Below are positions 1-7,114 of a stretch of 10,017 bases of DNA, one piece after another. Made by a program: the position numbers and the translations under genes. Below the pieces are notes generated by a model. The model saw nothing but the letters and a program-made list of their open reading frames with translations, was not told the origin of the DNA and did no database searches. The DNA comes from Pseudomonadota bacterium (GTDB lineage Bacteria > Pseudomonadota > Alphaproteobacteria > Sphingomonadales > Sphingomonadaceae), in the NCBI GenBank assembly GCA_023390675.1, contig JAEWCK010000092.1, positions 1 through 10,017 of the forward strand, in the 5' to 3' direction. Position 1 is the stretch's first letter, and each line of letters starts with the position of its first letter.

Positions 1-30
1 CCCCCCGGCCCCTCCCGCAAGCGGGAGGGG
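1..30 (-). repeat. Palindromic GC-rich repeat unit inside carA (runs off the window)
   Basis: A perfect stem CCCCTCCCGC / GCGGGAGGGG with a 2-nt AA loop lies at 9-30. It is followed on the minus strand by a G-rich tail at 1-8. This is the same hairpin as at 1167, 1546 and 1611, but its tail starts CC-GGGGGG instead of TC-GGGGG. It lies within the open reading frame of carA and encodes PLPLAGGAGG there. Confidence 0.9.
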
Positions 31-612
31 AGAGTAGCCGAACCCCAGCCGCCAGACGCCGCCTTCCCAGCCATAATGCGTCTCGCACGACACGGTGATC
101 GCGAGGTCCATCCCCTCGAGCCCCGGCCATTTGCGCGCCATGTCGAGCAGCAGCGGAATGTCGAATTCCCCCGAGGCCGAATGCGCGATCACCCCGTTGG
201 GCGCGCCGGCGAGGCGGATGCGGCGGGTGAGCGCGCGCGTGTCGATGCCCGACAGACCCACGCGCTCGTGCTTCTTCATCCACGCGTCGAGATGCTCGAC
301 CGCGCGGAAGTTGCTCGGCTCGGTCACGTCCTCGCGCACGATCATCCCGAGCGCGTGCGGATCGTCGGCCTCCACATCCTCCGGATTGGCGCCGACATTG
401 CCTATATGCGGAAAAGTGAAGTTGATGATCTGACCCGCAAAGGAGGGATCGGTCATGATCTCCTGATAGCCCGTCATGGCGGTGTGGAAGCACACCTCGC
501 CCACTGCCTGCCCCTCGGCGCCGAATCCGCGCCCCCACACCACGTCTCCGTTCGCGAGCACCAGGACTCCGGTGGCTCCTTCGGGCGCGGACATGGGTTT
601 GGCTTCGGCCAT
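1..612 (-). CDS. carA: Carbamoyl-phosphate synthase small subunit, N-terminal 204 residues (partial)
   Basis: CarA hydrolyses glutamine and passes ammonia to CarB for carbamoyl phosphate, the precursor of arginine and pyrimidines. The minus strand is open from the ATG at 612-610 to the window edge. The protein begins MAEAKPMSAPEGATGVLVLA and shows CarA N-domain landmarks: GEVCFHTAMTGYQEIMTDPS near residues 38-57, NFTFPHIGNVG near 64-74 and SGIDTRALTRRIR near 120-132. The start of the glutaminase part follows, around SCETHYGW near 179. The catalytic Cys/His/Glu of the amidotransferase domain lie beyond the window. CarA proteins are usually about 380-400 residues, so roughly half is present. 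Residues 195-204 (PLPLAGGAGG) are encoded by a palindromic repeat, in the place where CarA has its interdomain linker. GGAG lies about 12 nt upstream of the ATG. Whether the frame stays intact past the repeat cannot be seen here. Confidence 0.95.
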   Translation of the reverse strand, partial: MAEAKPMSAPEGATGVLVLANGDVVWGRGFGAEGQAVGEVCFHTAMTGYQEIMTDPSFAGQIINFTFPHIGNVGANPEDVEADDPHALGMIVREDVTEPSNFRAVEHLDAWMKKHERVGLSGIDTRALTRRIRLAGAPNGVIAHSASGEFDIPLLLDMARKWPGLEGMDLAITVSCETHYGWEGGVWRLGFGYSPLPLAGGAGG

Positions 613-709
613 TTAAGGGTGGCTCTCCAATCAGGGTTGCGGCGATGTCGCTAAGTGGCGGCGGCTAGACCCCCTGTCCCGCCACGTCAACCGGCGCTAT
701 CCCGATTTC

Positions 710-1162
710 ATGATTCGAGACGACATCAAATCCGCCCAGATCGCCGCCATGAAGGCCGGCGACAAAACGACTCGCGCCGCCATCAGCCTGATCCAGAGCG
801 CGATCAAGAACCGCGACATCGAGGAGCGCACCAAGACGCAGCCGATGGAGGACGACGCCCTGGTGGTCGAAGTGCTCCAGAAGATGGTCAAGCAGCGCCG
901 CGAATCGATCGAGATGTACGAAAAAGGCGGCCGCCAGGAGCTGGCCGATGCCGAGGCCGCCGAAGTCGCGGTGATCGAGCGATTCCTGCCCGCACAGATG
1001 AGCGAGGACGAGACCAAGGCGGCGATCGAGGTGATCAAGGCCGAATTGGGCGCGTCGGGAATGAAGGACATGGGCCGCGTGATGGCCGAGCTCAAGGCGC
1101 GGCACGCGACGACGCTGGACATGAGCAAGGCGAGCGGGCTGGTGAAGGCGGCGCTGTCGTGA
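710..1162 (+). CDS. GatB/YqeY domain-containing protein
   Basis: This is a 150-residue, mostly helical protein of the YqeY family. The family corresponds to the C-terminal tRNA-binding domain of the GatB subunit of Glu/Asp-tRNA amidotransferase, here as a free-standing protein. The function of stand-alone YqeY proteins is not firmly known. Family landmarks are the start MIRDDIKSAQIAAMKAGDK, the stretch AISLIQSAIKNRDIEER near residues 24-40, FLPAQMSEDE near 95-104 and MKDMGRVMAELK from residue 118. Length fits the family. The ATG at 710 is preferred because the family N-terminus begins exactly there, although no strong Shine-Dalgarno is seen. It diverges from carA across 97 nt that should hold both promoters. 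In related bacteria such a gene commonly sits just upstream of dnaG, and here a DUF559 cassette separates them. The TGA at 1160-1162 is only 4 nt before a palindromic repeat. Confidence 0.93.
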   Translation: MIRDDIKSAQIAAMKAGDKTTRAAISLIQSAIKNRDIEERTKTQPMEDDALVVEVLQKMVKQRRESIEMYEKGGRQELADAEAAEVAVIERFLPAQMSEDETKAAIEVIKAELGASGMKDMGRVMAELKARHATTLDMSKASGLVKAALS

Positions 1163-1166
1163 CACT

Positions 1167-1199
1167 CCCCTCCCGCTTGCGGGAGGGGTCGGGGGTGGG
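1167..1199 (+). repeat. 33-nt palindromic repeat, copy A, left flank of the DUF559 gene
   Basis: The unit is the stem CCCCTCCCGC (1167-1176), loop TT, stem GCGGGAGGGG (1179-1188), then the tail TCGGGGGTGGG (1189-1199). It is identical over all 33 nt to the copy at 1611-1643 and to the reverse complement of the copy at 1546-1578. Its GGGAGGGG arm sits 6 nt before a GTG and so can serve as the Shine-Dalgarno of the DUF559 gene. Confidence 0.95.
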
Positions 1200-1677
1200 C
1201 ACGATCGAAGGTGTCCGCCGCCCGACGATACGCGCACAACAGCTTCGGCGCGAGGCCACACCCGCCGAGCGCGCTTTGTGGCGTGAGCTGAGCGGATCGA
1301 AACTGGGCTTCAAGTTCAGCCGCCAGATGCCCGTCGGTGCCTATATCCGCGACTTCCTCTGCCGTACGGAGCGATTGGCGATCGAGCTCGACGGCGACAG
1401 TCATGCGACGACGGTCGAGCATGACCGGCACCGCGAGCGCTTCATCAGTGCGCAGGGGATCCGGACGATACGCTTCTCCAATGCCGATGTGACGGAAAAT
1501 CTGGAGGGCGTGGTGGCCGAGATCGAGCGCGTGCTTGCCGGACGCCCCACCCCCGACCCCTCCCGCAAGCGGGAGGGGAGCGCGCAGGTCGGCGACGGCG
1601 CTCCCAATCCCCCCTCCCGCTTGCGGGAGGGGTCGGGGGTGGGCTTGCCTGCTTCTCTAAAAACGATGGGAAAATAG
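1195..1677 (+). CDS. DUF559 domain protein, predicted PD-(D/E)XK / Vsr-like endonuclease
   Basis: The gene encodes about 160 residues when started at the GTG at 1195, which lies 6 nt after GGGAGGGG. Alternatives are the GTG at 1159, overlapping the yqeY stop, and the TTG at 1177. The core, about residues 10-115, follows the DUF559 pattern: QLRREATPAERALWRELSG, then GFKFSRQMPVGAYIRDFLC (D53), then RLAIELDGDSH (E64, D66, H70), HDRHRERFISAQGIRTIRFS and a final ENLEGVVAEIERVL helix. DUF559 is related to the very-short-patch-repair endonuclease fold. The acidic and His residues suggest a metal-dependent nuclease site, but activity and target are unknown. The last ~43 residues come from two repeat copies: residues 118-128 (PTPDPSRKREG) are exactly copy B read in frame, and copy C gives PSRLREGSGVG. 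They are probably not functional protein. The TAG at 1675 abuts the dnaG start. Insertion between yqeY and dnaG is inferred. Confidence 0.8.
   Translation: MGTIEGVRRPTIRAQQLRREATPAERALWRELSGSKLGFKFSRQMPVGAYIRDFLCRTERLAIELDGDSHATTVEHDRHRERFISAQGIRTIRFSNADVTENLEGVVAEIERVLAGRPTPDPSRKREGSAQVGDGAPNPPSRLREGSGVGLPASLKTMGK
1546..1578 (-). repeat. 33-nt palindromic repeat, copy B, right flank of the DUF559 core
   Basis: The unit is the tail CCCACCCCCGA (1546-1556), stem CCCCTCCCGC (1557-1566), loop AA and stem GCGGGAGGGG (1569-1578). It is the exact reverse complement of copies A and C. It begins on a codon boundary and adds exactly eleven codons to the DUF559 frame. Confidence 0.95.
1611..1643 (+). 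repeat. 33-nt palindromic repeat, copy C, upstream of dnaG
   Basis: Identical to copy A. It forms a 33-bp perfect inverted pair with copy B across a 32-nt spacer (1579-1610). As RNA the region could fold as two short hairpins or as one long hairpin. Its 3' edge is 34 nt upstream of the dnaG start codon. Confidence 0.95.
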
Positions 1678-3522
1678 GTGTCCCTAACCCCCGCCTTTCT
1701 CGACGAGCTCCGCGCCCGGACCCTCCTCTCGGGCCTCATCGCGAAAACAACGAAGCTCCAGCGCGCCGGCCGCGAGTTCCGCGCGTGCTGCCCCTTCCAC
1801 AACGAGAAGACCCCGAGCTTCTACGTCAACGACGACAAGGGCTTTTATCACTGCTTCGGCTGTGGCGCGCACGGCGACGCCATCCGCTGGCTTACCGACC
1901 AGCGCGCGCTCCCCTTCATCGACGCGGTCAAGGAGCTCGCCCAGGCCGCCGGCATGGAAATGCCCGAGCAGGACCGCCGCGCCGCCGAGAAGGCCCAGCG
2001 CGCCAAGGGCCTGCACGAGGCGTTGGACGACGCCGCCAAGTGGTTCGCCGAGCGGCTGAACGGGATCGAAGGCGCCGAGGCGCGCGCGGTGCTCAGGAAG
2101 CGCGGCATCGCGGAGGAGACCGCGCGGACCTTCGGCCTGGGCTTCGCTCCCGATTCGCGCGGAAAGCTCAAGGAAGCGCTCAAGTCCTACGGCGACGCCA
2201 TGCTCGTCGAGGCCGGGCTGCTGATCTCGGTCGAGGAAAAGGAGCCCTACGATCGTTTCCGCGGCCGCCTGATGATCCCCATCCGCGACGTGCGTGGCCG
2301 CGCCATCGCCTTCGGGGGCCGGATCATTGGCGACGGCGAGCCCAAATACCTCAATTCCCCCGAGACTCCGCTCTTCGACAAGGGCCGTACGCTCTACAAT
2401 CTCGATCGCGCGCAGGCCGCGGCGCGCAAGTCCGGCCGGATCATCGCGGTCGAGGGCTATATGGACGTGATCGCGCTCGCCCAAGCGGGGTTCGGCGAGG
2501 CGGTGGCGCCGCTCGGCACTGCGATGACCGAGCACCAATTGGAGCGGCTGTGGCGGATCGCCGATGTCCCTATGCTCTGCTTCGACGGCGATTCGGCGGG
2601 GCAGAAGGCGGCGCTCAGGGCCGCGCACCGCGCCCTCCCCCTGCTCCAGCCGGGCCGCAGCCTCGCCTTCGTAACGCTTCCGGAGGGCCTCGACCCCGAC
2701 GACCTCGTCCGCGCGCAGGGTCCGCACGCCTTCGAGACACTGCTCGGCAAGGCGCAGCCGCTGGTCGATCGCCTGTGGGACAGCGAAGTCGCCGCCGAGC
2801 CGCTGACCACCCCCGAGCAGCGCGCCGGCCTCAAGCGCCGCCTGGCCGAGCTCGCCAACACCATCCAGGAACCTGGCGTCCGCACCGAATATCTCGCCGA
2901 GTTCCGCCGCCGCTTCGACGGCCTCTTCGCCATGCCTCGCCGCGAATGGCAGCCGAACCAACGCCGCAAGGGACCGTGGAAGCCTCCCCAGGCTCCGCTG
3001 ACCGCCAAAACGCGCTCGGTGCAGGCAGGCGGGCTCGATCCGATCCTCGCCAAGGCCGTGCTCGCCGGGCTGATCCGCCATCCGGCAGAAATCGCGCGCC
3101 ACATGGAAGTGCTCGGCAGCCTCCGCACCGCTTCCGGCGCACTCGGCAAATTGTTCGAAGCGGTGATCGATGTCGCGCTCGAGGACCGGCAACTTGATCA
3201 GGGTAAAGTCCTCACCATATTGGCGAAGTCCGGATTCGATCAGCTCGCGAGCGATTTGTTGAGGGCCGACACGCTTCCCTTTTCGTTCACGCGGCGCCAG
3301 GCCGACGAGCGGCAGGCGCGCGAGGACCTTGGCGAAGCGATCGCCGTGATGGTGGCGCAGCCTGCGGTCGACGCCGCTTTGGCGGAAGCCACCGCGGCGC
3401 TGAGCAGGGACGGTTCGGAAGCGGCTTTCGCCCGTCAGGTCGCACTTTCGCGGCAGCGCCAGGAACTGGAGGCGCGGCTCGCGAATCTGATGCTTGCGGA
3501 CGAAGAGGATTTGGACGATTAG
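1678..3522 (+). CDS. dnaG: DNA primase
   Basis: DnaG makes the RNA primers for chromosome replication and is recruited by the DnaB helicase. The 614-residue length is normal for alphaproteobacterial DnaG. The N-terminal CHC2 zinc-binding domain has ligands C38, H41, C59 and C62 (CPFH ... CFGC). The catalytic core follows, with KYLNSPETPLFDKG near residues 223-236. The Toprim domain shows EGYMD (E259-D263) and DGDSAG (D303, D305), the metal-binding acidic residues. The C-terminal ~150 residues form the less conserved helicase-interaction domain. The start is the GTG at 1678, giving MSLTPAFLDELRART, which matches the family N-terminus; only a weak GGGA lies upstream. The TAG of the DUF559 frame occupies 1675-1677, so stop and start codons touch in the same frame and translation may be coupled. 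rpoD follows 43 nt downstream. Confidence 0.97.
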   Translation: MSLTPAFLDELRARTLLSGLIAKTTKLQRAGREFRACCPFHNEKTPSFYVNDDKGFYHCFGCGAHGDAIRWLTDQRALPFIDAVKELAQAAGMEMPEQDRRAAEKAQRAKGLHEALDDAAKWFAERLNGIEGAEARAVLRKRGIAEETARTFGLGFAPDSRGKLKEALKSYGDAMLVEAGLLISVEEKEPYDRFRGRLMIPIRDVRGRAIAFGGRIIGDGEPKYLNSPETPLFDKGRTLYNLDRAQAAARKSGRIIAVEGYMDVIALAQAGFGEAVAPLGTAMTEHQLERLWRIADVPMLCFDGDSAGQKAALRAAHRALPLLQPGRSLAFVTLPEGLDPDDLVRAQGPHAFETLLGKAQPLVDRLWDSEVAAEPLTTPEQRAGLKRRLAELANTIQEPGVRTEYLAEFRRRFDGLFAMPRREWQPNQRRKGPWKPPQAPLTAKTRSVQAGGLDPILAKAVLAGLIRHPAEIARHMEVLGSLRTASGALGKLFEAVIDVALEDRQLDQGKVLTILAKSGFDQLASDLLRADTLPFSFTRRQADERQAREDLGEAIAVMVAQPAVDAALAEATAALSRDGSEAAFARQVALSRQRQELEARLANLMLADEEDLDD

Positions 3523-3544
3523 GGCGGCCAGTAAAATAGCCGCC
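3523..3544 (+). other. Small hairpin between dnaG and rpoD
   Basis: GGCGGC (3523-3528) pairs with GCCGCC (3539-3544) around a 10-nt A-rich loop, starting on the base after the dnaG stop codon. There is no T-tract after it, so it is unlikely to be an intrinsic terminator. It could be an RNA processing or stability element between two genes that need very different expression levels. The function is inference only. Confidence 0.4.
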
Positions 3545-3555
3545 ATCTGAGTTTC

Positions 3556-3560
3556 GAGGA
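3556..3560 (+). promoter_or_regulatory. Shine-Dalgarno site of rpoD
   Basis: GAGGA is followed by a 5-nt spacer and the ATG at 3566. It favours this start over the overlapping TTG at 3563 and the ATG at 3581. Confidence 0.75.
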
Positions 3561-3565
3561 TTTTG

Positions 3566-5596
<2,031 letters not shown>

Positions 5597-5604
5597 CTTC
5601 TCCT

Positions 5605-5639
5605 CCCCTCCCGCGTTCGCGGGAGGGGTCGGGGGAGGG
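5605..5639 (+). repeat. Palindromic repeat variant after rpoD, left arm of a REPIN-like pair
   Basis: The stem CCCCTCCCGCG (5605-5615), loop TT and stem CGCGGGAGGGG (5618-5628) are followed by the tail TCGGGGGAGGG. It differs from the 33-nt unit by one extra G-C pair in the stem and one tail base. It starts 8 nt after the rpoD stop codon. In RNA the strong hairpin could protect the rpoD 3' end or slow RNA polymerase. No T-run follows, so a classical intrinsic terminator is not supported. Confidence 0.9.
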
Positions 5640-5680
5640 CCTGTAAACTCGACGGGCGGACCGGCACACGAAGAAGAAGT

Positions 5681-5716
5681 CCCCTGCCCTAGCCTCTCCC
5701 GCCAAAGCGGGAGGGG
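5681..5716 (-). repeat. Diverged palindromic repeat, right arm of the REPIN-like pair after rpoD
   Basis: CTCCCGC (5696-5702) and GCGGGAG (5707-5713) enclose a CAAA loop. Read on the minus strand, the stem is followed by GGCTAGGGCAGGGG, a diverged version of the G-rich tail. It faces the unit at 5605-5639 across a 41-nt spacer, so the two form an inverted pair with tails inward. It ends 3 nt before the stop codon of the minus-strand membrane protein, so it lies between two convergent gene ends. Confidence 0.8.
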
Positions 5717-5719
5717 GAT

Positions 5720-6088
5720 TCAGACCACCCGCCCGCTTCGCCAGAATAGCCCGGCCGATACGAGCCAAAGCGCCACGAACACCGCGCTCTGCGCCACCAC
5801 CCCGGCCACGCCATGCGGCTCGATCCGCGCCGAGATCGGCGCCGTCGCGACCGCCAGTCCCACCAAGGCCTGCACCCCCGCCGTCGCCAGCATAGCCCGC
5901 GCCATCCCCGCAGCCCGAAACCGCGCCGTGAACGCGCAGGCCAGTGCGGCCATCACGACGGTGAAGTAAGCGAGATTGGCGGGATTGTCCTCGCTCCCCA
6001 CCATCCGCATCCAGACCTGAAGCAACGAAACCGCAACCGCGACTGCGACGCCGAGGCTGTATGCGGTGCGGGGTGAATTGATGGCCAT
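5720..6088 (-). CDS. Small four-helix integral membrane protein of unknown function
   Basis: The 122-residue protein starts at the ATG at 6088-6086, with GGGAGG (plus-strand 6096-6101) 7 nt upstream. That site decides for this start against a longer frame reaching 6238, whose N-terminus looks like translated intergenic DNA. Hydrophobic segments at about residues 11-29, 38-55, 61-82 and 92-113 predict four membrane helices. A short charged loop GSEDNPA lies between helices 1 and 2, and basic residues FRAAGMAR lie between helices 2 and 3. I recognise no family. The gene converges on rpoD with the REPIN-like pair between their ends, and its promoter should lie in the AT-rich stretch to its right. 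It has no visible operon partner. Confidence 0.75.
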   Translation of the reverse strand: MAINSPRTAYSLGVAVAVAVSLLQVWMRMVGSEDNPANLAYFTVVMAALACAFTARFRAAGMARAMLATAGVQALVGLAVATAPISARIEPHGVAGVVAQSAVFVALWLVSAGLFWRSGRVV

Positions 6089-6316
6089 GTCCGGGCCTCC
6101 CTCGATGTTGGAGACTGACGATGGTGTGCGCGGCACGAGAAGGCATGAGGAGAATGTGAGGCTTTGGTGAAATGGCGCAGGATTGGATTGCGCGACCGTG
6201 CCCCATGCCGATATCAGTGATATTCTGTTCGCTATCAAGATGAATACTTAGCGTTATTATCGGAGCTCCCGATTTTCGACACTATACTCCGAGTGAACCA
6301 AAGCGGGACGCATGGT

Positions 6317-6325
6317 TTATCCACA
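6317..6325 (+). promoter_or_regulatory. DnaA-box match (TTATCCACA)
   Basis: TTATCCACA is a perfect match to the high-affinity DnaA box known from many bacteria. It is isolated; no second clear box was found in the intergenic region, so this is not an origin by itself. It could titrate DnaA or regulate the plus-strand gene at 6428. A chance match is possible. Confidence 0.4.
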
Positions 6326-6332
6326 GTAAATC

Positions 6333-6357
6333 GCACGTAAACCACGTCTTTACGTGC
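6333..6357 (+). promoter_or_regulatory. Perfect 9-bp hairpin / operator-like inverted repeat
   Basis: GCACGTAAA (6333-6341) and TTTACGTGC (6349-6357) are perfect inverted arms around the 7-nt CCACGTC, which contains CACGT again. Total symmetry of 25 nt in AT-rich intergenic DNA, 70 nt upstream of a start codon, suits a dimeric regulator binding site or a leader hairpin. There is no T-tract after it. Which of these it is cannot be told from sequence. Confidence 0.5.
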
Positions 6358-6427
6358 TTCGGTATATCCCTCCGGTCCACACCTGTCCCGCCGCGCGGAT
6401 GCCGGTGTTTCGAGCTTTTGGGGGCCT

Positions 6428-7093
6428 ATGCCGTTTGAATCCGTTCAAGTTGCGCGATTGGGCGGCGCCTGGGGCGCGATGGGGCAGCTCGTCGCATCCG
6501 ACGGCAGCGCGAACCACCCCTATCTCCAGCGGCTCGCCGAGAATATCGAGCCGATGCGCGATCTCTCGGATGCGGTGCATTACATCTGCCTGCTCCACGG
6601 CCGCCATCCCGGCGTGATCGATCACGCGCTCGAGCATGCCCGCGTTTCCCTGGAGCGCGACTGGATCGAGGCGGCAGCCGAGGCATTCGCCGCCGAGCGC
6701 GCCTATCTCGTCCGCATCGTCGCCGCCGCGGGTCCGCTGCCGAGCACGCCCGGCCATGCCGAATCGGAAGCCGCCGCCGCCGCGCAGCGCCATGCGCTCG
6801 ACATGCTCGCCCAATCCGATCGCGCCGGCTGCGCGACCGGCGCGGCGCTCGCGCTGGCGATCGACTGGAGCACCATCCGCGAAGTGCTCGACGCCGCCGC
6901 CGATCGGCTCGGCATCGATCCCCCGCCGCTCACCCTCCCCCTTCCCGAGGAAACGGTGAGCGTGGTCGACGCCTTGGTTCGTGAAGGCGCGATCGAGCGC
7001 GCGATGCTGTTCGGCGCGCAGCAGATGTTCGCGCAGCACCGCGGTCTCTGGGGCCTGCTCGAAGCCCGCGCATCGGCGCGCGACAAGCACTGA
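6428..7093 (+). CDS. Uncharacterised protein, probably first gene of a pair with the MoxR ATPase
   Basis: This 221-residue protein starts MPFESVQVARLGGAWGAMG at the ATG at 6428. A GGGGG lies only 3 nt upstream, so the start is not firmly fixed, and an in-frame ATG at 6479 is the alternative. It is soluble and largely helical, with no signal peptide or membrane helix. Visible segments are NIEPMRDLSDAVHYICLLHG (about 39-58), PGVIDHALEHARV (about 61-73), an Ala-rich helix RDWIEAAAEAFAAERAYLVR (about 77-96), SEAAAAAQRHALDMLAQSDR (about 112-131) and a C-terminal LFGAQQMFAQHRGLWGLLEA. Codon use and the lack of stops fit a real gene. I do not recognise a characterised family; it may be one of the uncharacterised families restricted to sphingomonads. 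It ends 21 nt before the MoxR gene, so cotranscription is likely and a shared process possible. Conserved His and Asp residues could suit a helical enzyme or adaptor, but no motif proves it. Confidence 0.8.
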   Translation: MPFESVQVARLGGAWGAMGQLVASDGSANHPYLQRLAENIEPMRDLSDAVHYICLLHGRHPGVIDHALEHARVSLERDWIEAAAEAFAAERAYLVRIVAAAGPLPSTPGHAESEAAAAAQRHALDMLAQSDRAGCATGAALALAIDWSTIREVLDAAADRLGIDPPPLTLPLPEETVSVVDALVREGAIERAMLFGAQQMFAQHRGLWGLLEARASARDKH

Positions 7094-7114
7094 TTTCTGA
7101 TTTATCGGGGCGCC

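Larger units (their letters stand above)
1167..1643. mobile_element. Putative repeat-bounded DUF559 cassette
   Basis: A DUF559 gene is enclosed by perfect 33-nt inverted repeats (1167-1199 plus orientation, 1546-1578 minus orientation). A third copy in plus orientation follows at 1611-1643. Tails of the flanking pair point inward, the same arrangement as the repeat pair after rpoD, so the cassette looks like a REPIN-type unit with a gene inside. No target-site duplication is obvious at either possible outer boundary. Mobility is inferred from the structure and from its position splitting a conserved gene run; no transposase is present. Confidence 0.5.
6089..6427. promoter_or_regulatory. Divergent intergenic region, AT-rich
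   Basis: This 339-nt gap lies between two divergent genes. It is much richer in A and T, especially 6211-6360, than the flanking coding DNA. Candidate minus-strand promoter elements are TTGATA (6238-6233) with a poor -10 about 17 nt further on. Candidate plus-strand -10 boxes are TATTAT (6255-6260) and TATACT (6283-6288), neither with a convincing -35. It also holds a 13-nt palindrome (6211-6223), a short ATCGG/CCGAT hairpin followed by TTTT (6259-6276), a DnaA-box match and a strong hairpin, listed separately. No gene is seen in it. Confidence 0.5.

Noticed and set aside
76..654. Plus-strand open frames opposite carA
   Set aside because: The minus strand encodes clear CarA sequence; the plus-strand translation has no family features.
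655..685. Inverted repeat GTGGCGG ... CCGCCAC with a 17-nt spacer between carA and yqeY
   Set aside because: Seven-base arms of G and C only are expected by chance in this DNA; no promoter boxes around it could be fixed.
655..1158. N-terminal extension of the DUF559 frame back to 655
   Set aside because: It overlaps yqeY in another frame and its translation is Arg/Gly/Asp/Pro-rich shadow sequence; homology to DUF559 begins only after the repeat.
1160..1660. Target-site duplication around the DUF559 cassette
   Set aside because: The bases beside the outer edges (ending GTGACACT on the left; AGCGCGC after copy B or CTTGCCT after copy C on the right) show no convincing direct repeat.
5605..5640. 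Intrinsic terminator after rpoD
   Set aside because: The hairpin is strong but is followed by a G-rich tail and no T-run, and it belongs to the dispersed repeat family, so it is annotated as a repeat.
6089..6238. N-terminal extension of the small membrane protein to an ATG at 6238
   Set aside because: The inner start at 6088 has a strong GGGAGG site, and the extension has no hydrophobic or conserved pattern.
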